From Blumeriella jaapii (taxonomy: Eukaryota > Ascomycota > Leotiomycetes > Helotiales > Drepanopezizaceae), in NCBI GenBank assembly GCA_009599575.1, contig VWND01000001.1:1-64000 (forward strand): 64,000 nt of DNA, in the 5' to 3' direction. Numbering within the stretch: the first letter of the stretch is position 1; every line of letters begins with the position of its first letter. The position numbers and the translations under genes are program-made. Positions 11,346 to 22,279 of the stretch are shown piece after piece. The notes beneath the pieces are model-generated. The model was not told the origin of the DNA and made no database searches. It saw only the letters and a list, made by a program, of their open reading frames with translations.

Positions 11346-13016
11346 ATGGCTTCAAGAAACTACGACGTAAAGTTTTTTTGCGCCAGTGCTTGAGCATTCA
11401 CTGACACCTCACAGGATGCCGTAAGTGTCCTGAACACCCTTCAGACGCCCTTTGAGGTGCTTAAAAAGCGCCGAGATGCCAATATCAGAATCGACAAGAG
11501 CGCCAACCAAGAGATCAGGAAATTCCTTACCCAAATTGGATACTCGGTACATCGATGCTCCACCGTCCAGGATCTAGCTAACATGAACTCAGCAGCGTGA
11601 TCTGGACAAGTTGAATATCGTCCACGTTGCCGGCACAAAGGGCAAAGGTTCAACGTGCGCATATGTCGACTCGATTCTGTCGCGGTATCGCAAGTCGTAT
11701 GGCAAACCCTTAAAGATCGGCCTCTTCACCTCGCCACATCTCATTGCCGTCCGCGAGCGCATTCGGATCAACTCATCTCCAATCTCAGCCGAACTATTCG
11801 CAAAATACTTCTTCGAGGTTTGGGACAAACTAGAAGCCGCAGCCGTCGAGTCGAATGTGCCCTTTGAGAAACCCGTCTATTTTCGCTACCTCAATCTCAT
11901 GAGCTATCACGTGTTTCTACAAGAGAACGTGGATGCAGCTATATATGAGGTGGGAGTGGGTGGCGAGTATGATTCTACGAACATCGTGGAACAGCCGGCT
12001 GTGACGGGGATCTCCTCGCTGGGGATTGACCATACTTATACTCTAGGTGAGACCATCGACAAGATCGCATGGCACAAGGCTGGTATTCAGAAGAAAGGGG
12101 TCCCCTCATTTAGTGTACCTCAGCCACAAGAGGCTCTTGAGGTTGTGGAGAAAAGAGCAGAAGAAAGAGCGGTTAAATCATTCAATGTCGTGGGACTTGA
12201 TCGACGATTGGAAGGGGTACAGATCCGACCAAATGCGCCCTTCCAAAAATCCAATGCGAGCCTTGCAATAGCCCTGACCGAAACCCTACTCGTGAAGTTA
12301 GACACAGCTTTCAAGCCGAACCCAGAGCGATTACCCAAAGAGTTTGTAGATGGACTCGAGCAAATGATTTTGCGAGGAAGATGCGAGACCAAGCTCGAAG
12401 GAAACGTCATGTGGTATCTGGATGGCGCCCACACAGCAGAAAGTATCGAGGTAGCCACAAAGTGGTTTGGGGACGAAGTTGCTACGAAGTATGCCATCTG
12501 ACACCTTCTATCCCAACCCGTGCTAACAGAGCGCTTAGACCTGGGTTCCGAGTCCTTATTTTCAATCAACAAGGGAACCGCGACTCTGTGGACCTTTTGA
12601 GAGGGCTTTTCAAAGCCGTCTCGTCACAGCTCAACCTCAAATTTGACCTCGTGATCTTTTGCCCTACAATACCGGCGTCAAAAACAAATAAGGGTATGTT
12701 TTCGGTATCTATTCTAAAGGTAGTTTTCATGCATTGACATCTTACAGATCACGTGAATCTTTCAACCGATGTCGCTGCCGTAGCCGGTCTTACGATGCAG
12801 AAGACTTTCGCAGACAAATGGCGCTCGCTAGATCCGTCATCTCACACTCGAATCGAAGTTATGCATAGCGTTGAAGATGCCTTTGAGCATGTTCGACAAT
12901 TAGGTAACCAGAGCAAGGCTGAAGGAGGGACGAAAGTAGTTCACGCTTTCGTCACGGGAAGTGTGCATTTAATCGGTCGTGCTCTTGGAATTCTGGAAGG
13001 TCCGGAAGCCTTGTAA
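11346..13016 (+). CDS. Folylpolyglutamate synthase
   Basis: ATP-dependent ligase that adds gamma-linked glutamates to tetrahydrofolates, retaining folate in cytosol and mitochondria; needed for methionine synthesis. Proposed exons are 11346-11366, 11415-11546, 11596-12488, 12539-12693 and 12748-13016 (489 aa), all phases consistent. The N-terminus has the family block DAVSVLNTLQTPFEVLKK. The P-loop is GTKGKGST (about residues 64-71), followed by GLFTSPHL and RERIRIN. The Mur-ligase-type acidic and folate-site segment is AIYEVGVGGEYDSTNIV, then GITSLGIDH-like GISSLGIDHTYTLG and IAWHKAGI. The C-terminal domain begins near WYLDGAHTAESIE and includes VLIFNQQGNRD. The first exon is only seven codons. 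The third exon has a tandem acceptor (CAGCAG), so one glutamine may be included or skipped. The C-terminus is normal for the family. Confidence 0.93.
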
Positions 13017-13563
13017 TACCTTTTAGAGGGGCCTTCGCTACACCAGTAATCGTACTGTTTTACTAGTCTGTAAAACAATCAATTTATGGAAATGGTTTCC
13101 GAGGACCTTCCTCCGCACCTGTTAGTTTTTACAAGAATAAATTTCTGTCACAGTTCTGAAACCGTAGGAATTATCATACGACAGATGTATTTATGCAAAG
13201 CTTTATTGGAGGAAGCTGGAAAGGGCCTTGGGGAGAGGGGAGGGATCTGAATGTTTTGTACGCTCAGTTGAGTGGTATTTGGAATATGTTCACTCAAGTT
13301 TGGTTGCCGAAAAGGTGCATCATTAGGGGGAGAGAGAGCTGTCCATAAGTACCTATAGATATGAAAAAGAGCGCTATAAAATTGTATGTTCTGACAAGTC
13401 GGGCTGCTCCCTGCGCAGCTTCACATTGCTCACTAGTTCATCTTCATAGAAGAATCTGTTGGACTGTAAAACAAAGCCGTTTTAAAATGTTCTATCAGAC
13501 TGATCTTCCTCCTCTATAACCTACCACACTCAGGTAAAAACTCATCTTCATCTACTCATCTAC
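13017..13563. other. Convergent 3' interval
   Basis: The shared 3' flank of folylpolyglutamate synthase (+) and kynurenine monooxygenase (-). It contains a short tandem CTACTCAT repeat at about 13550-13573, just beyond the KMO stop, and nothing else recognisable. Confidence 0.6.
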
Positions 13564-15574
13564 TCATCTACTCAACCACCCAAACACCTCCCTCCACCTC
13601 CCAGCTTCCAATCTACTCAGCCTCGCACCCCTGATCGTCCACCAAACCCCGAGCACCCCACCCAGCAGAAGAGGTACTCCCACGCTCGCACACAAAGTAG
13701 CCAGCAACAGATTTCCCTGCCTCTCGCTCTGTTTCACCACCTCGCTGTAGCGCTCATTCCCAAAGCTAACCATCGAGTACTTGGTCGCCCATCCCATGCC
13801 AGGCGCCCACACGGACATCTTCTCTTCCAGCCACTTCCTCGCCTTGTAAATCGGCGAGATGACGGAGGCGCGCATCTCGGAGTAATTTTCCAGCGCGAGG
13901 TCGTTGATCACGTGGGCGTCGGTCGTTCTGAATTCCGAGTACGCCTTGAGAGCTTCTGCCCTCGCCGCGCGGGAATTCTCGTTCACCGAATGGGTGTCTA
14001 GGAGGTTGAATAGAACGCGCACGTCTTCTAGCCCGGCGTTCATGCCTTGGCCGTAGAAGGGCACCATGGCGTGGGCGGCGTCGCCGATAATGACGACTGA
14101 GGAGCCAAAGTGATAGGGTTGGCATTTGATGCTGATGAGGGGAGGTGAGGGTTGGATGTGAAGGAGTAGATGAGGGTTGGAGGGGGGATGAGGGAAGTTA
14201 CACCGGGGAAGTGAGTGTTGAAGAATGCGGGGATGGTGGATGGATCACTTTCAAGAATGCTCAAATGTGAGGAGGGGAGGAAGAGGGTACATGTGAATGA
14301 ACCATCCTGAGTAGTCGTTAGTCTGGGCTTGAGCGGCCGAGCAAACGAGTTAAAGAAACGTGGGAGCTCACAGAACTGGGGATTGCGATAAACATGAATT
14401 CCTTGCCAGGCCAAATATGTAAATGATGAGGCGAAATCGCAAATCGGGATGATGGATCTTGTCCTGACACGATTTCTTTTGCTTCAATGGAGAATTCGCA
14501 CCATAAGGTGTCGATATACGTCTGCTGGTAGTCTAAGCGAGCATATTTCATCAGGTGATATCGAACAGCTGAATGAGCGCCGTCTGCGCCAATCATGAAA
14601 TCGAAGTCTTTCTCTACCTCGCGTGCTCTCGATCCTGTGCTATCTTTTGAAGATTCGGTATGAGTGATCTCGAACCACGCTTTGTTGTTCTTGAAGTCGG
14701 CTCCAGTGAGCTTGTGATTGAAGAAGAATTTGACGTTGGGCATGGATTCGAGCTCGTCGAGTAGAGTTTTGTTTAGGCCGCCTCTATCGGCAGCATAAAG
14801 CGTCTGTTCTGGTTTAGCATCGCATACCACGCTATGTGAGTAAATTTACCCGGCCATGGACGTCGTAGTCTTGAGCTTGCTCGGTAAATTCGCCGGAAGG
14901 AGATTTGCCATGAATCATGCGTCCTCGCATCGGAATCGTCTCCCTGGTGACTTTCTCTAGGAGGTCCTGCTTGCCGGACTGTCTCATGGCATTGATCCCA
15001 CGCTCCGAAAGTGCCAAGTTGATTGATTTGGTGAAGTTGAGCGGTGTTGTCGAGGGGTCTCTGAGGTCTGTAGCCGAGTCAGATGCATTCCAAGACTTAT
15101 CACACAAGTACACGGTTGAGTTCGATCATTCGACACGACAAAGTGTAAAAAAAAGAGAGTGGATCCGACAAGGAGAGTGATTAAAGTTACGCTTATTCTG
15201 AAATCTCCCAGCACACGGATGAGTACTCGAGTTCGACACTCGCCCTGGCTTTGACTTCTTTCGCGCCGGACTTAACGAAGAAATTTCGAAGAACAGATCC
15301 CAGGGGGGTAAAAGTCCGGCGCAATAGACAGTGTACAATAGCAACCGCACTGAGAAAGGTAAGAAGAGAAGACGTGGAGATCGCGGTTGAGACATCAGCA
15401 GCAAAGCAGTAGAGCAAATCGACAGAGCAGCAAACGGCAAACCGAGAACGTACCATTTCGCAGCTCGTAAATCTCGACATTGTGATTCCTCTGAGCTGCA
15501 TACAAAGCTGCAAGAGCCCCAACTGGCCCGGCTCCCACTACAACAGTCTTTTGCCTCTTTGGAAACGACGCCAT
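13564..15574 (-). CDS. Kynurenine 3-monooxygenase, one frame break
   Basis: FAD- and NADPH-dependent hydroxylase of the outer mitochondrial membrane that converts L-kynurenine to 3-hydroxykynurenine in tryptophan-to-NAD synthesis. Exons in coding order are 15574-15454, 15067-14850, 14803-14372 and 14306-13564. Exon 1 holds the Rossmann motif [17 protein letters not shown]. Exon 2 has the substrate-site block [10 protein letters not shown] and ends in DYDVHGR. Exon 3 has [14 protein letters not shown] and [13 protein letters not shown]. Exon 4 has [19 protein letters not shown] and a C-terminal membrane helix ([18 protein letters not shown]). The first intron is unusually long (386 nt) against 46 and 65 nt for the others. 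In exon 4, between NPHLP and [11 protein letters not shown], a four-base G run on the plus strand (14139-14142) is one base short and shifts the frame; with one more base the gene would give about 504 aa, the normal length. Confidence 0.88.
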
Positions 15575-15867
15575 GATAGAATTTGAAGTTGACGAAGGCA
15601 AAAAAAAAAAGAAGAAGAAAGAGGACTAAAGTAGACCAACGACCGGCAGCGGTAGCCTCGCTCGTAGCTTCCTCGGGCTGCCCTAGCTGCTTGATAAATT
15701 CACACCCGTCACTTTCTCCATTCAGCAGCCGCGCCTTTCTGATGACATGGGACGTGGTCGAGGCTGACAAAAGTTATCAAGTCCAAAACTTCGACGCTCA
15801 AATCCTCCCAGATTCTCTCTTGTGACTCTCTACACTTGCATCCTACTGCTCAAGCTGCATCGTGAAC

Positions 15868-17250
15868 ATGGCTCCCGAAGCCGCCAAGAAATGCATTGGG
15901 AGCGACTGCACGAACGATGCGGGGACTCTGCAATGTCCGACATGTCTGAAGCTGTGCATTAAAGACAGCTTCTTCTGTGCCCAGGACTGCTTCAAAAAGA
16001 GCTGGGTACGTTCTCCATCTCGACACGCAAGATATGCGCCAGTGTGAATCCTGCTACGAGGGTACGGCTAATGAAAGCGCAGAGCTCGCACAAGGCCATC
16101 CACAAAACCAAGGGTAACTTCTTCCGTAACCTCATAGCCCCGCGAGTAGTCTCTGAACCCGGTGCAGACGGTCTCTATGACCCTTTCCCGACCTTCGACT
16201 ATACCGGTCCCTTGCGCGCTGTCTATCCGCTCTCCGCCACCCGCCAAGTTCCCAAATCGATACCGCACCCCGATTACTGGAAAGATGGCGTACCGAGGAG
16301 CGAGCATACGTTTGCGGGGCGGACAAAGATTGATATTCTGGATAAGAAGGCACAGGATGCCATGAGAAAGGTGTGCCGGCTCGCGAGAGAGGTTCTGGAT
16401 ATTGCGGCGGCAGCGGCTGTGCCTGGTGTGACTACGGATTACATTGACGAGCTCGTGCATAACGCATGCCTGGAAAGAAACGTAGGGAATGGTTATGCTT
16501 CTCTACTGGTCGCATGCTAACTGTTACAGTCGTATCCTTCGCCACTAAACTACGGCAACTTCCCCAAATCCGTCTGCACATCCTTGAATGAGATCATCTG
16601 CCACGGCATTCCCGACCAGCGAGTACTTGTCGATGGCGATATCCTTAACATTGACGTTACATTATACCACGGCGGCTACCATGGCGATTTGAATGAGACA
16701 TACTACATTGGCGACAAAGCCAAGGCCGACCCCGATAACGTCAGAGTCGTCGAGGCCGCGCGAGAGTCGCTCAACGAGGCTATCAAAGCCGTCAAGCCTG
16801 GGGGACTGTTCCGTGAGTATGGTAACATTATTGAGAAGCACGCCAAATCAAAAAAATGCAGTGTTATCAGGTCGTATTGTGGGCATGGCATTAATGACAA
16901 ATTTCATTGCCCGCCTAACATCCCGCATTATGCTAAGAACAAGGCTGTCGGTGCTGCAAAAGAGGGCATGTGCTTTACGATAGAACCCATGATTGCACTG
17001 GGGAGCTATAGGGATAAGACCTGGCCTGATGATTGGACTAGTGCTACCGTGGATGGGAAGAGGACTGCTCAATTTGGTATGTATTTTACCTATTACACCC
17101 AGTCTCGACTTGACTGACTGTTTCGCAGAGCACACTCTTTTGGTGACGGCTGATGGTGTGGAGGTTTTGACTGCAAGACTCCCTGATTCTCCGGGTGGAC
17201 CGATTGCGATGCCGGTCGCAGAGTCAACGAACGGAGAGAAAAAGGCCTAG
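15868..17250 (+). CDS. Methionine aminopeptidase type 1
   Basis: Cytosolic, ribosome-associated metallopeptidase that removes initiator methionine from nascent proteins. Exons are 15868-16005, 16083-16481, 16530-17076 and 17129-17250 (401 aa), all phases consistent. Residues 9-46 form the type-1a N-terminal zinc finger, with cysteines in KCIGSDC, LQCPTC, KLC and FFCAQDC. The pita-bread catalytic domain follows, starting near [11 protein letters not shown]. Metal ligands are visible: Asp in ILNIDVT, Asp in HGDLNET, His in SYCGHGI, Glu in CFTIEPM and Glu in AQFEHTLLV. The substrate-contacting His is in IICHGIPD. It lies divergently from kynurenine monooxygenase with about 290 bases between the starts, so the two may share a promoter region. 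It is complete and conserved throughout. Confidence 0.95.
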
Positions 17251-18106
17251 TCGCATCCGATATCCGCAAAAAAGATATGGTGCTAGGCGGCATTGTCAGG
17301 TCCCCAACGTGAAGAGCCGAAGAAGAGGTATCAACGGTCGGAGATAGGGTATCTTCACATGAATGTACTAGCTCTGCTCTGGGACACGGATACCCTCGAT
17401 ATCTGCCCTCAATCTTATTGTGAGAAGCAAGCGCGACGTCCTGAGATATTGAGGCTACCTATCATGGAGCCGGAGGCTTCGTCCAAGATGGGTATCCCAG
17501 GTAGAAAAGACTCGGTAGATAAGACTAGTTACTGCCCCTGCCAAACAATGAAACCGCTTCCAAAGTACGACTTGCACTCTCGTGCTTCTCGTATCTCTAT
17601 CGTCATTTGTGCTCGAACGCCCGAGATCTCAGTGAAGTGACACACACACTCCTCGCTGAGCCCTCAATAAGCGAGCCAATTAGCGACCGGCATCCGAAGC
17701 TACCAGATCTGGCGTGGACCGTGCGAGGCTCTGCGAAAGACAGCTCCAACACGCGAGCTTCACATTTCATCATCCACCTCAAAACTTCTGACTCTTCCAA
17801 CCTCGAAGCCACGGCCGTCGCGATAGCTTCAACCATTGATCCGACCAACGCGCATATCCGTCCACGGCATTGCCTTGACATCGATCCTCCTACCTACTTC
17901 ATCAGCCTTCCCCGACCGATCCCGCCCGTTTGCCTCGAGTCTCCCGCCCACTCCTGCACCTGCGTCACTCAACGAACGACCTTCTTTACTTGCGCTCCGC
18001 CCTACGCATCCCTCTATACAAACAGCACTGAGACGCGCTGTGGCTCAGGAAAAGAAAGTCCAGGCTTTGGAGATCTCTTCCGTGAACGCGCGATTTGTTG
18101 CCCACA
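17251..18106. other. Intergenic, promoter side of Erv14 gene
   Basis: An 850-base interval with pyrimidine-rich stretches and several open frames of 100-167 codons that lack an ATG start or a family match. It most likely holds the 3' region of the aminopeptidase gene and the promoter and 5' leader of the cornichon gene. Confidence 0.5.
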
Positions 18107-18858
18107 ATGATGTCCGGCGAGGCTTGGTTGTACCTGTTGGCGGTACTGATTAATGCCGTCAACCTGTTCCTGCAGGTCTTCTTCACCATCATGTACAGCG
18201 ACTTGGAATGGTACGTGTAGCTCCAGTGCATTTTCTCGGCAGCTCTAGAGATGGACGTCTTCACTTCGAATCAACACGGGATTGCGATAAGGACAGCAGC
18301 GAGTTTCCGATGGCTGGGCAATAGACAGAACAGGTTAAAGTAGGAGCATCAGCTAACAGCGCCTTATCACAGTGATTACATTAACCCGATCGACCTTTGC
18401 AACCGTCTGAACACGTACATCATTCCCGAAGCCGCCGTTCACGGCTTCCTGACCTTGCTCTTCCTCATCAACGGGTACTGGGTTGCGCTCCTGCTCAACC
18501 TGCCGCTCGTCGCTTTCAACGTAAAAAAGTATGGTCTTCAGAGTGGCCCTTGTCGATCTTCCCGCCCAACAAGCGAGAGAGATGCGTCGTGTATACAGAG
18601 CTAGGCTGACAGACAATCCAGAATTCTTGACAACGCGCATTTGCTGGACGCGACTGAGATCTTCAGAAAACTCAATGTCCACAAAAAGGTATGCAAATCT
18701 TGTCTGCTCCTCGGAATGACGAAAGGGTTACTTGCAGGACCGGAAACTGATCGCCCTGTCTGTAGGAATCTTTCATCAAGCTCGGCTTCCACCTCATCAT
18801 GTTCTTCTTCTACCTCTACTCCATGATCGTGGCCCTGATCCGCGACGAATCGAACTGA
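18107..18858 (+). CDS. Erv14/cornichon ER cargo receptor
   Basis: Small integral membrane protein of COPII vesicles that selects transmembrane cargo for export from the endoplasmic reticulum. Exons are 18107-18210, 18373-18528, 18622-18688 and 18766-18858 (139 aa). All phases agree. Helix 1 is [20 protein letters not shown]. The conserved loop [17 protein letters not shown] carries the cornichon signature and the acidic cargo/COPII-contact region. Helix 2 is [20 protein letters not shown], then ILDATEIF-like [16 protein letters not shown]. Helix 3 is [20 protein letters not shown], and the protein ends [10 protein letters not shown]. The length matches yeast Erv14 (138 aa). Two ATGs are adjacent at the start (18107 and 18110), and either could initiate. 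Confidence 0.94.
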
Positions 18859-19517
18859 CTACAGTCCTCGATCAAGAATAAATACGAGGTGTAACGATGG
18901 ACAGTGGAACGAGGCGGCCAAAATGCAGGGTGGGCAGTGCGGTGCTGGACAGAAACGGAACGGGATGTATAGAGGATAGGATAACATGTATGTGAAAATC
19001 CAACGACTAGACATGACGGACGGCGGCTGGGATTCTCGAGCTGGATTCGATGTGCTGCGCGTGTCGACGCGTTGCGTTGCATTGCTTCCGGGTCCTAGTT
19101 ACTTGTAGGGGCATGATACCAGGCATGTCTCTTGTAGCATGTTTGAGGTCTCGCGCTTGTTGGTAGTTAATGATGATTGTGATGACTGGTTTGAAGAGCT
19201 GTTCGTACTGAGAGTAGTGGTTTCTACTGTCTGATCCAGAATGTTCAATCTCTCAAGATAACTAGCCACTCATACTTGAGAGACAGCAAGTGACTGCTGA
19301 TGGTACGCATCAAGCTAATGGCTGGCGAGGCCCATTCAACATGTCACGTGATGGATGTACTCGAAGCTGTTGCTGCCTCTTAGCGTGAGGCTCTACAGCG
19401 ACGCCAAACTTCAACCAGAAATACAGTCAGGTTGCGCCAACTCTCCCGAAACTCCGCAACCCCCTCTCTCCGACTTTCCATAGCCATAATTGCACCTCAA
19501 ATACCCATATCTCAAAT
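18859..19517. other. Intergenic, nothing recognised
   Basis: Between the cornichon gene and PRP17. It holds the former's 3' end and the latter's promoter, with a pyrimidine-rich tract just before the PRP17 start. No coding frame or repeat of note. Confidence 0.5.
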
Positions 19518-21098
19518 ATGGCAGACTTTGGCGCCTACCCGCCAAACATGGCGCCTCAAAATGCTCTCATAGTCCGACAAGCAGCAGGTCAAGATCACGA
19601 AGTCGTCAAATACACATCAGAGGACCTGTCGCGGCCGGCCCAAGGCCCAGCAAATCCCTTCAAAGACGAGGTCAATTCCCTGAAGCGGAAGAATGTTCTC
19701 ACTGGGTTTGCGGAGGAGACGTATGTCAGTGAGCATACCTTCAGAAGCCAGCACCGAGCAGTAGAGCGCGGACCAGGCAGAGAGTACCAGGGAGGAGTAG
19801 CGCAGAAGGAAGAGGCTGCCAGGATTCGAGCTAAGAGGCAAAAGAAAGGGGATGCGACGGTAGCGGAGGGAGACAATGCATACGTCGGGCCTTGGGCGAA
19901 GTACAAGCAGGTGGAATATGAAGACGTTGAAGAGGGCGACGAACTAGCCAGTGGGGAAGAATACGAGGAGGTCACCGATGAGGAGGATGTTATACTGAGC
20001 GGTGCTGTCGTGCCCGCGCTACCGCAAGCTATCGCGAAACGGAAAGAAGCTGAGGAACAAGGCGCCGAAACGTCGAAGTTCGAGGGCAGCGAACAGTACG
20101 ATTACCAGGGCCGCACCTACATGCACGTTCCGCAGGATCTGGATATAGACCTACGGAAAGAGCCTGGAAGCACGAAGAATTATGTGCCGAAGAAGCTGGT
20201 GCATACGTGGAAGGGCCACACGAAGCAGATCTGCGGGTTACGGTTCTTCCCAGGCTCAGGACATCTTATGTTGTCTGGGAGTGCGGATACCACGGTCAAG
20301 ATTTGGGATGTGTATCATTCGAAAGAGCTATTACGGACGTACTCGGGACATACGAAAGCACTTTCGGACGTCACTTTCAATCCTTCGGGCACCCAGTTCC
20401 TCTCTGCGTCTTATGACCGCATGATGAAGCTGTGGGATACGGAAACAGGCCAGTGTATAAATCGCTTCACGACAGGCAAAACGCCACACGTCGTTAAGTT
20501 CAACCCCGACCCCGAACACTCGAACGAGTTCCTAGCCGGTATGTCCGACAAGAAGATTGTACAATTCGACACCCGCACCAAGGAGATCGTGCAAGAGTAC
20601 GACCACCATCTCGCAGCCGTCAACACGATCACATTCGTCGACGACAACCGGCGCTTCATGACGACCTCCGACGACAAATCCCTCCGGGCCTGGGACTACA
20701 ACATCCCGGTGCCGATCAAGTACATCGCGGAGCCGCACATGTACCCGATGACGCGGGCGTCGCTGCACGCTTCAGGCAAGTACGTGGCCTACCAGTCGTC
20801 GGACAACAACATCTTCGTGTACGGGGCGAACGACAAGTTCCGGCAGAACCGCAAGAAGGTGTTCAAGGGGCACAACAACGCTGGCTACGCGGTCGACGTG
20901 GCGTGCAGCCCAGATGGCCAGTTCGTCGCCAGCGGCGACAGCGGCGGCTACGTCTGCTTCTGGGACTGGAAGACGTGCAAGATGTGGCACAAGATGCAGG
21001 CCAGCGATGGCGCCGTCACCTGCGTCGCCTGGCACCCGCAGGAGACGAGCAAGGTCGTTACGGCCGGCTTGGATGGTGCTATCAAGTACTGGGATTGA
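19518..21098 (+). CDS. Pre-mRNA-splicing factor Prp17/Cdc40
   Basis: WD40 protein of the spliceosome, acting in the second catalytic step of splicing in the nucleus. It is a single intronless frame of 526 aa from the first ATG, whose N-terminus MADFGAYPPNMAPQNALIV fits the family. Residues 1-225 are the charged, low-complexity N-terminal region, including the conserved NPFKDEVNSLKRKNVLTGFAEE-type block and an acidic stretch near residues 130-160. Seven WD repeats fill residues 228-526. They end at VKIWD, MKLWD, VQFD, LRAWD, a degenerate FVYG, VCFWD and IKYWD, and the protein stops directly after the seventh. The last half is distinctly richer in G+C than the first. Nothing is missing. Confidence 0.95.
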   Translation: MADFGAYPPNMAPQNALIVRQAAGQDHEVVKYTSEDLSRPAQGPANPFKDEVNSLKRKNVLTGFAEETYVSEHTFRSQHRAVERGPGREYQGGVAQKEEAARIRAKRQKKGDATVAEGDNAYVGPWAKYKQVEYEDVEEGDELASGEEYEEVTDEEDVILSGAVVPALPQAIAKRKEAEEQGAETSKFEGSEQYDYQGRTYMHVPQDLDIDLRKEPGSTKNYVPKKLVHTWKGHTKQICGLRFFPGSGHLMLSGSADTTVKIWDVYHSKELLRTYSGHTKALSDVTFNPSGTQFLSASYDRMMKLWDTETGQCINRFTTGKTPHVVKFNPDPEHSNEFLAGMSDKKIVQFDTRTKEIVQEYDHHLAAVNTITFVDDNRRFMTTSDDKSLRAWDYNIPVPIKYIAEPHMYPMTRASLHASGKYVAYQSSDNNIFVYGANDKFRQNRKKVFKGHNNAGYAVDVACSPDGQFVASGDSGGYVCFWDWKTCKMWHKMQASDGAVTCVAWHPQETSKVVTAGLDGAIKYWD

Positions 21099-22279
21099 GG
21101 GGGTTCTTGCCTAGGTTCAGGCATCAATAGCACCGGAAATCGACACCTAGGAATTTCTAAAGGTAGGAATAGTAATGCATGTATGAGCGGACCGACTTTA
21201 TTACGCACCCTCGTGTGCGAAGCGGGAATAATAGCATTCCCCGGCTCGAGTTCTCGTCCTTCCCTATTTTCTCTTCCTTTTTTCCTTCCCGTGAGATGTC
21301 TCCTTCCGAATCTCGCGCTAGTGACTTTCCTCTTCGAAGGAGTGGTTGTACGATTTCCTGTGGTTCGCGCAGTGTTTTCTTTCCTGTTTTTTTTTTTTTT
21401 TTGCTTCCCGTTCTTTTTGGGGATCTTTTATGATCTTGACGAGAACGAGGTGCCTCTTCACTCTCTTTCTTCCTATCTTCTCGCTTTTCCGAATCAGTGG
21501 TTCCATTCCCATGCTCACCGTGGCAATTATTGCGATCTTTCTTTATAGCTAGCTGACTTTGGTTACACGTGTGTACATACACATATGTTGCCGGCCTGTG
21601 ATCTGTCTCGGTATTTTCATCAAGTCGAACGAACCAACACGGTTTGAAAAAGAGAGCCGCTTGCTTTTCCAAAAAAAGATGTGGAAATATCTAGTGGGTA
21701 ACGAATACACAAGTAGCAGAAATAGAGCGCAGAATTTTCCGGCCTTTCTGTATGGGAATTCTCTTGTTTATGGAAGAAAGCCGAGGGGGTTATAGAAGAG
21801 GTAACCCGCTCGTCAGTCGAGAAGTTCTGTTCGCATTTTTCAATCTAGGTTCTTGGATGTTTATTCAATTCATCGTTTCATCTGTTAATTACACGCTCGC
21901 CATAGGACTAAGTGCTTAAACTATCACGTAGGGCCCTCCTCTCACTTCAAATATTCGAAATCGCCTCCCCCTCCGCTTCCTATGTTGATTATGGATAGAA
22001 CCAGACCGACGGAATAACAGTCCAAATTAAGACGAGATTGTGCCTATGAAAACAAACTTTTGATACGCAGCGGCAGCTCGAAGAGCCCAGTTCAAGGTCT
22101 TTTTGAAAGTTAAAAAATTCGAGCTGTGCAGTGAAGATCGACTTGTTACATGTTGCTTCTCAGCACGGAACGAAATCAGCGAGGCTTTCCTTGCAGAGTG
22201 GTGAGCGACATACCGATTCAACGCACGACAGAATCAGAGTGCGCAGCTCATCACAGTCTCGTGGGTCCGACTTGGACGC
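21099..22279. other. Convergent 3' interval with homopolymer runs
   Basis: The 3' flanks of PRP17 and the UNC93-like gene. It contains pyrimidine-rich sequence and a T run of about 18 near 21391-21408. A lysine/glutamate-rich minus-strand frame (21157-21672) begins at TTG and is low-complexity, so I do not call it. Confidence 0.5.

Noticed and set aside
14804..14849. An 18-base intron in kynurenine monooxygenase
   Set aside because: A first parsing suggested it, but a 46-base intron with normal borders restores the family spacing between DVHGR and DRGGLN.
17607..18153. Open frames of 105-167 codons upstream of the cornichon gene
   Set aside because: They begin at non-ATG codons or overlap each other, are Ser/Pro/Thr-rich, and sit in a pyrimidine-rich promoter/leader region.
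21157..21672. 171-codon Lys/Glu-rich minus-strand frame
   Set aside because: It starts at TTG, is low-complexity (complement of pyrimidine tracts) and lies in the 3' flank of PRP17.
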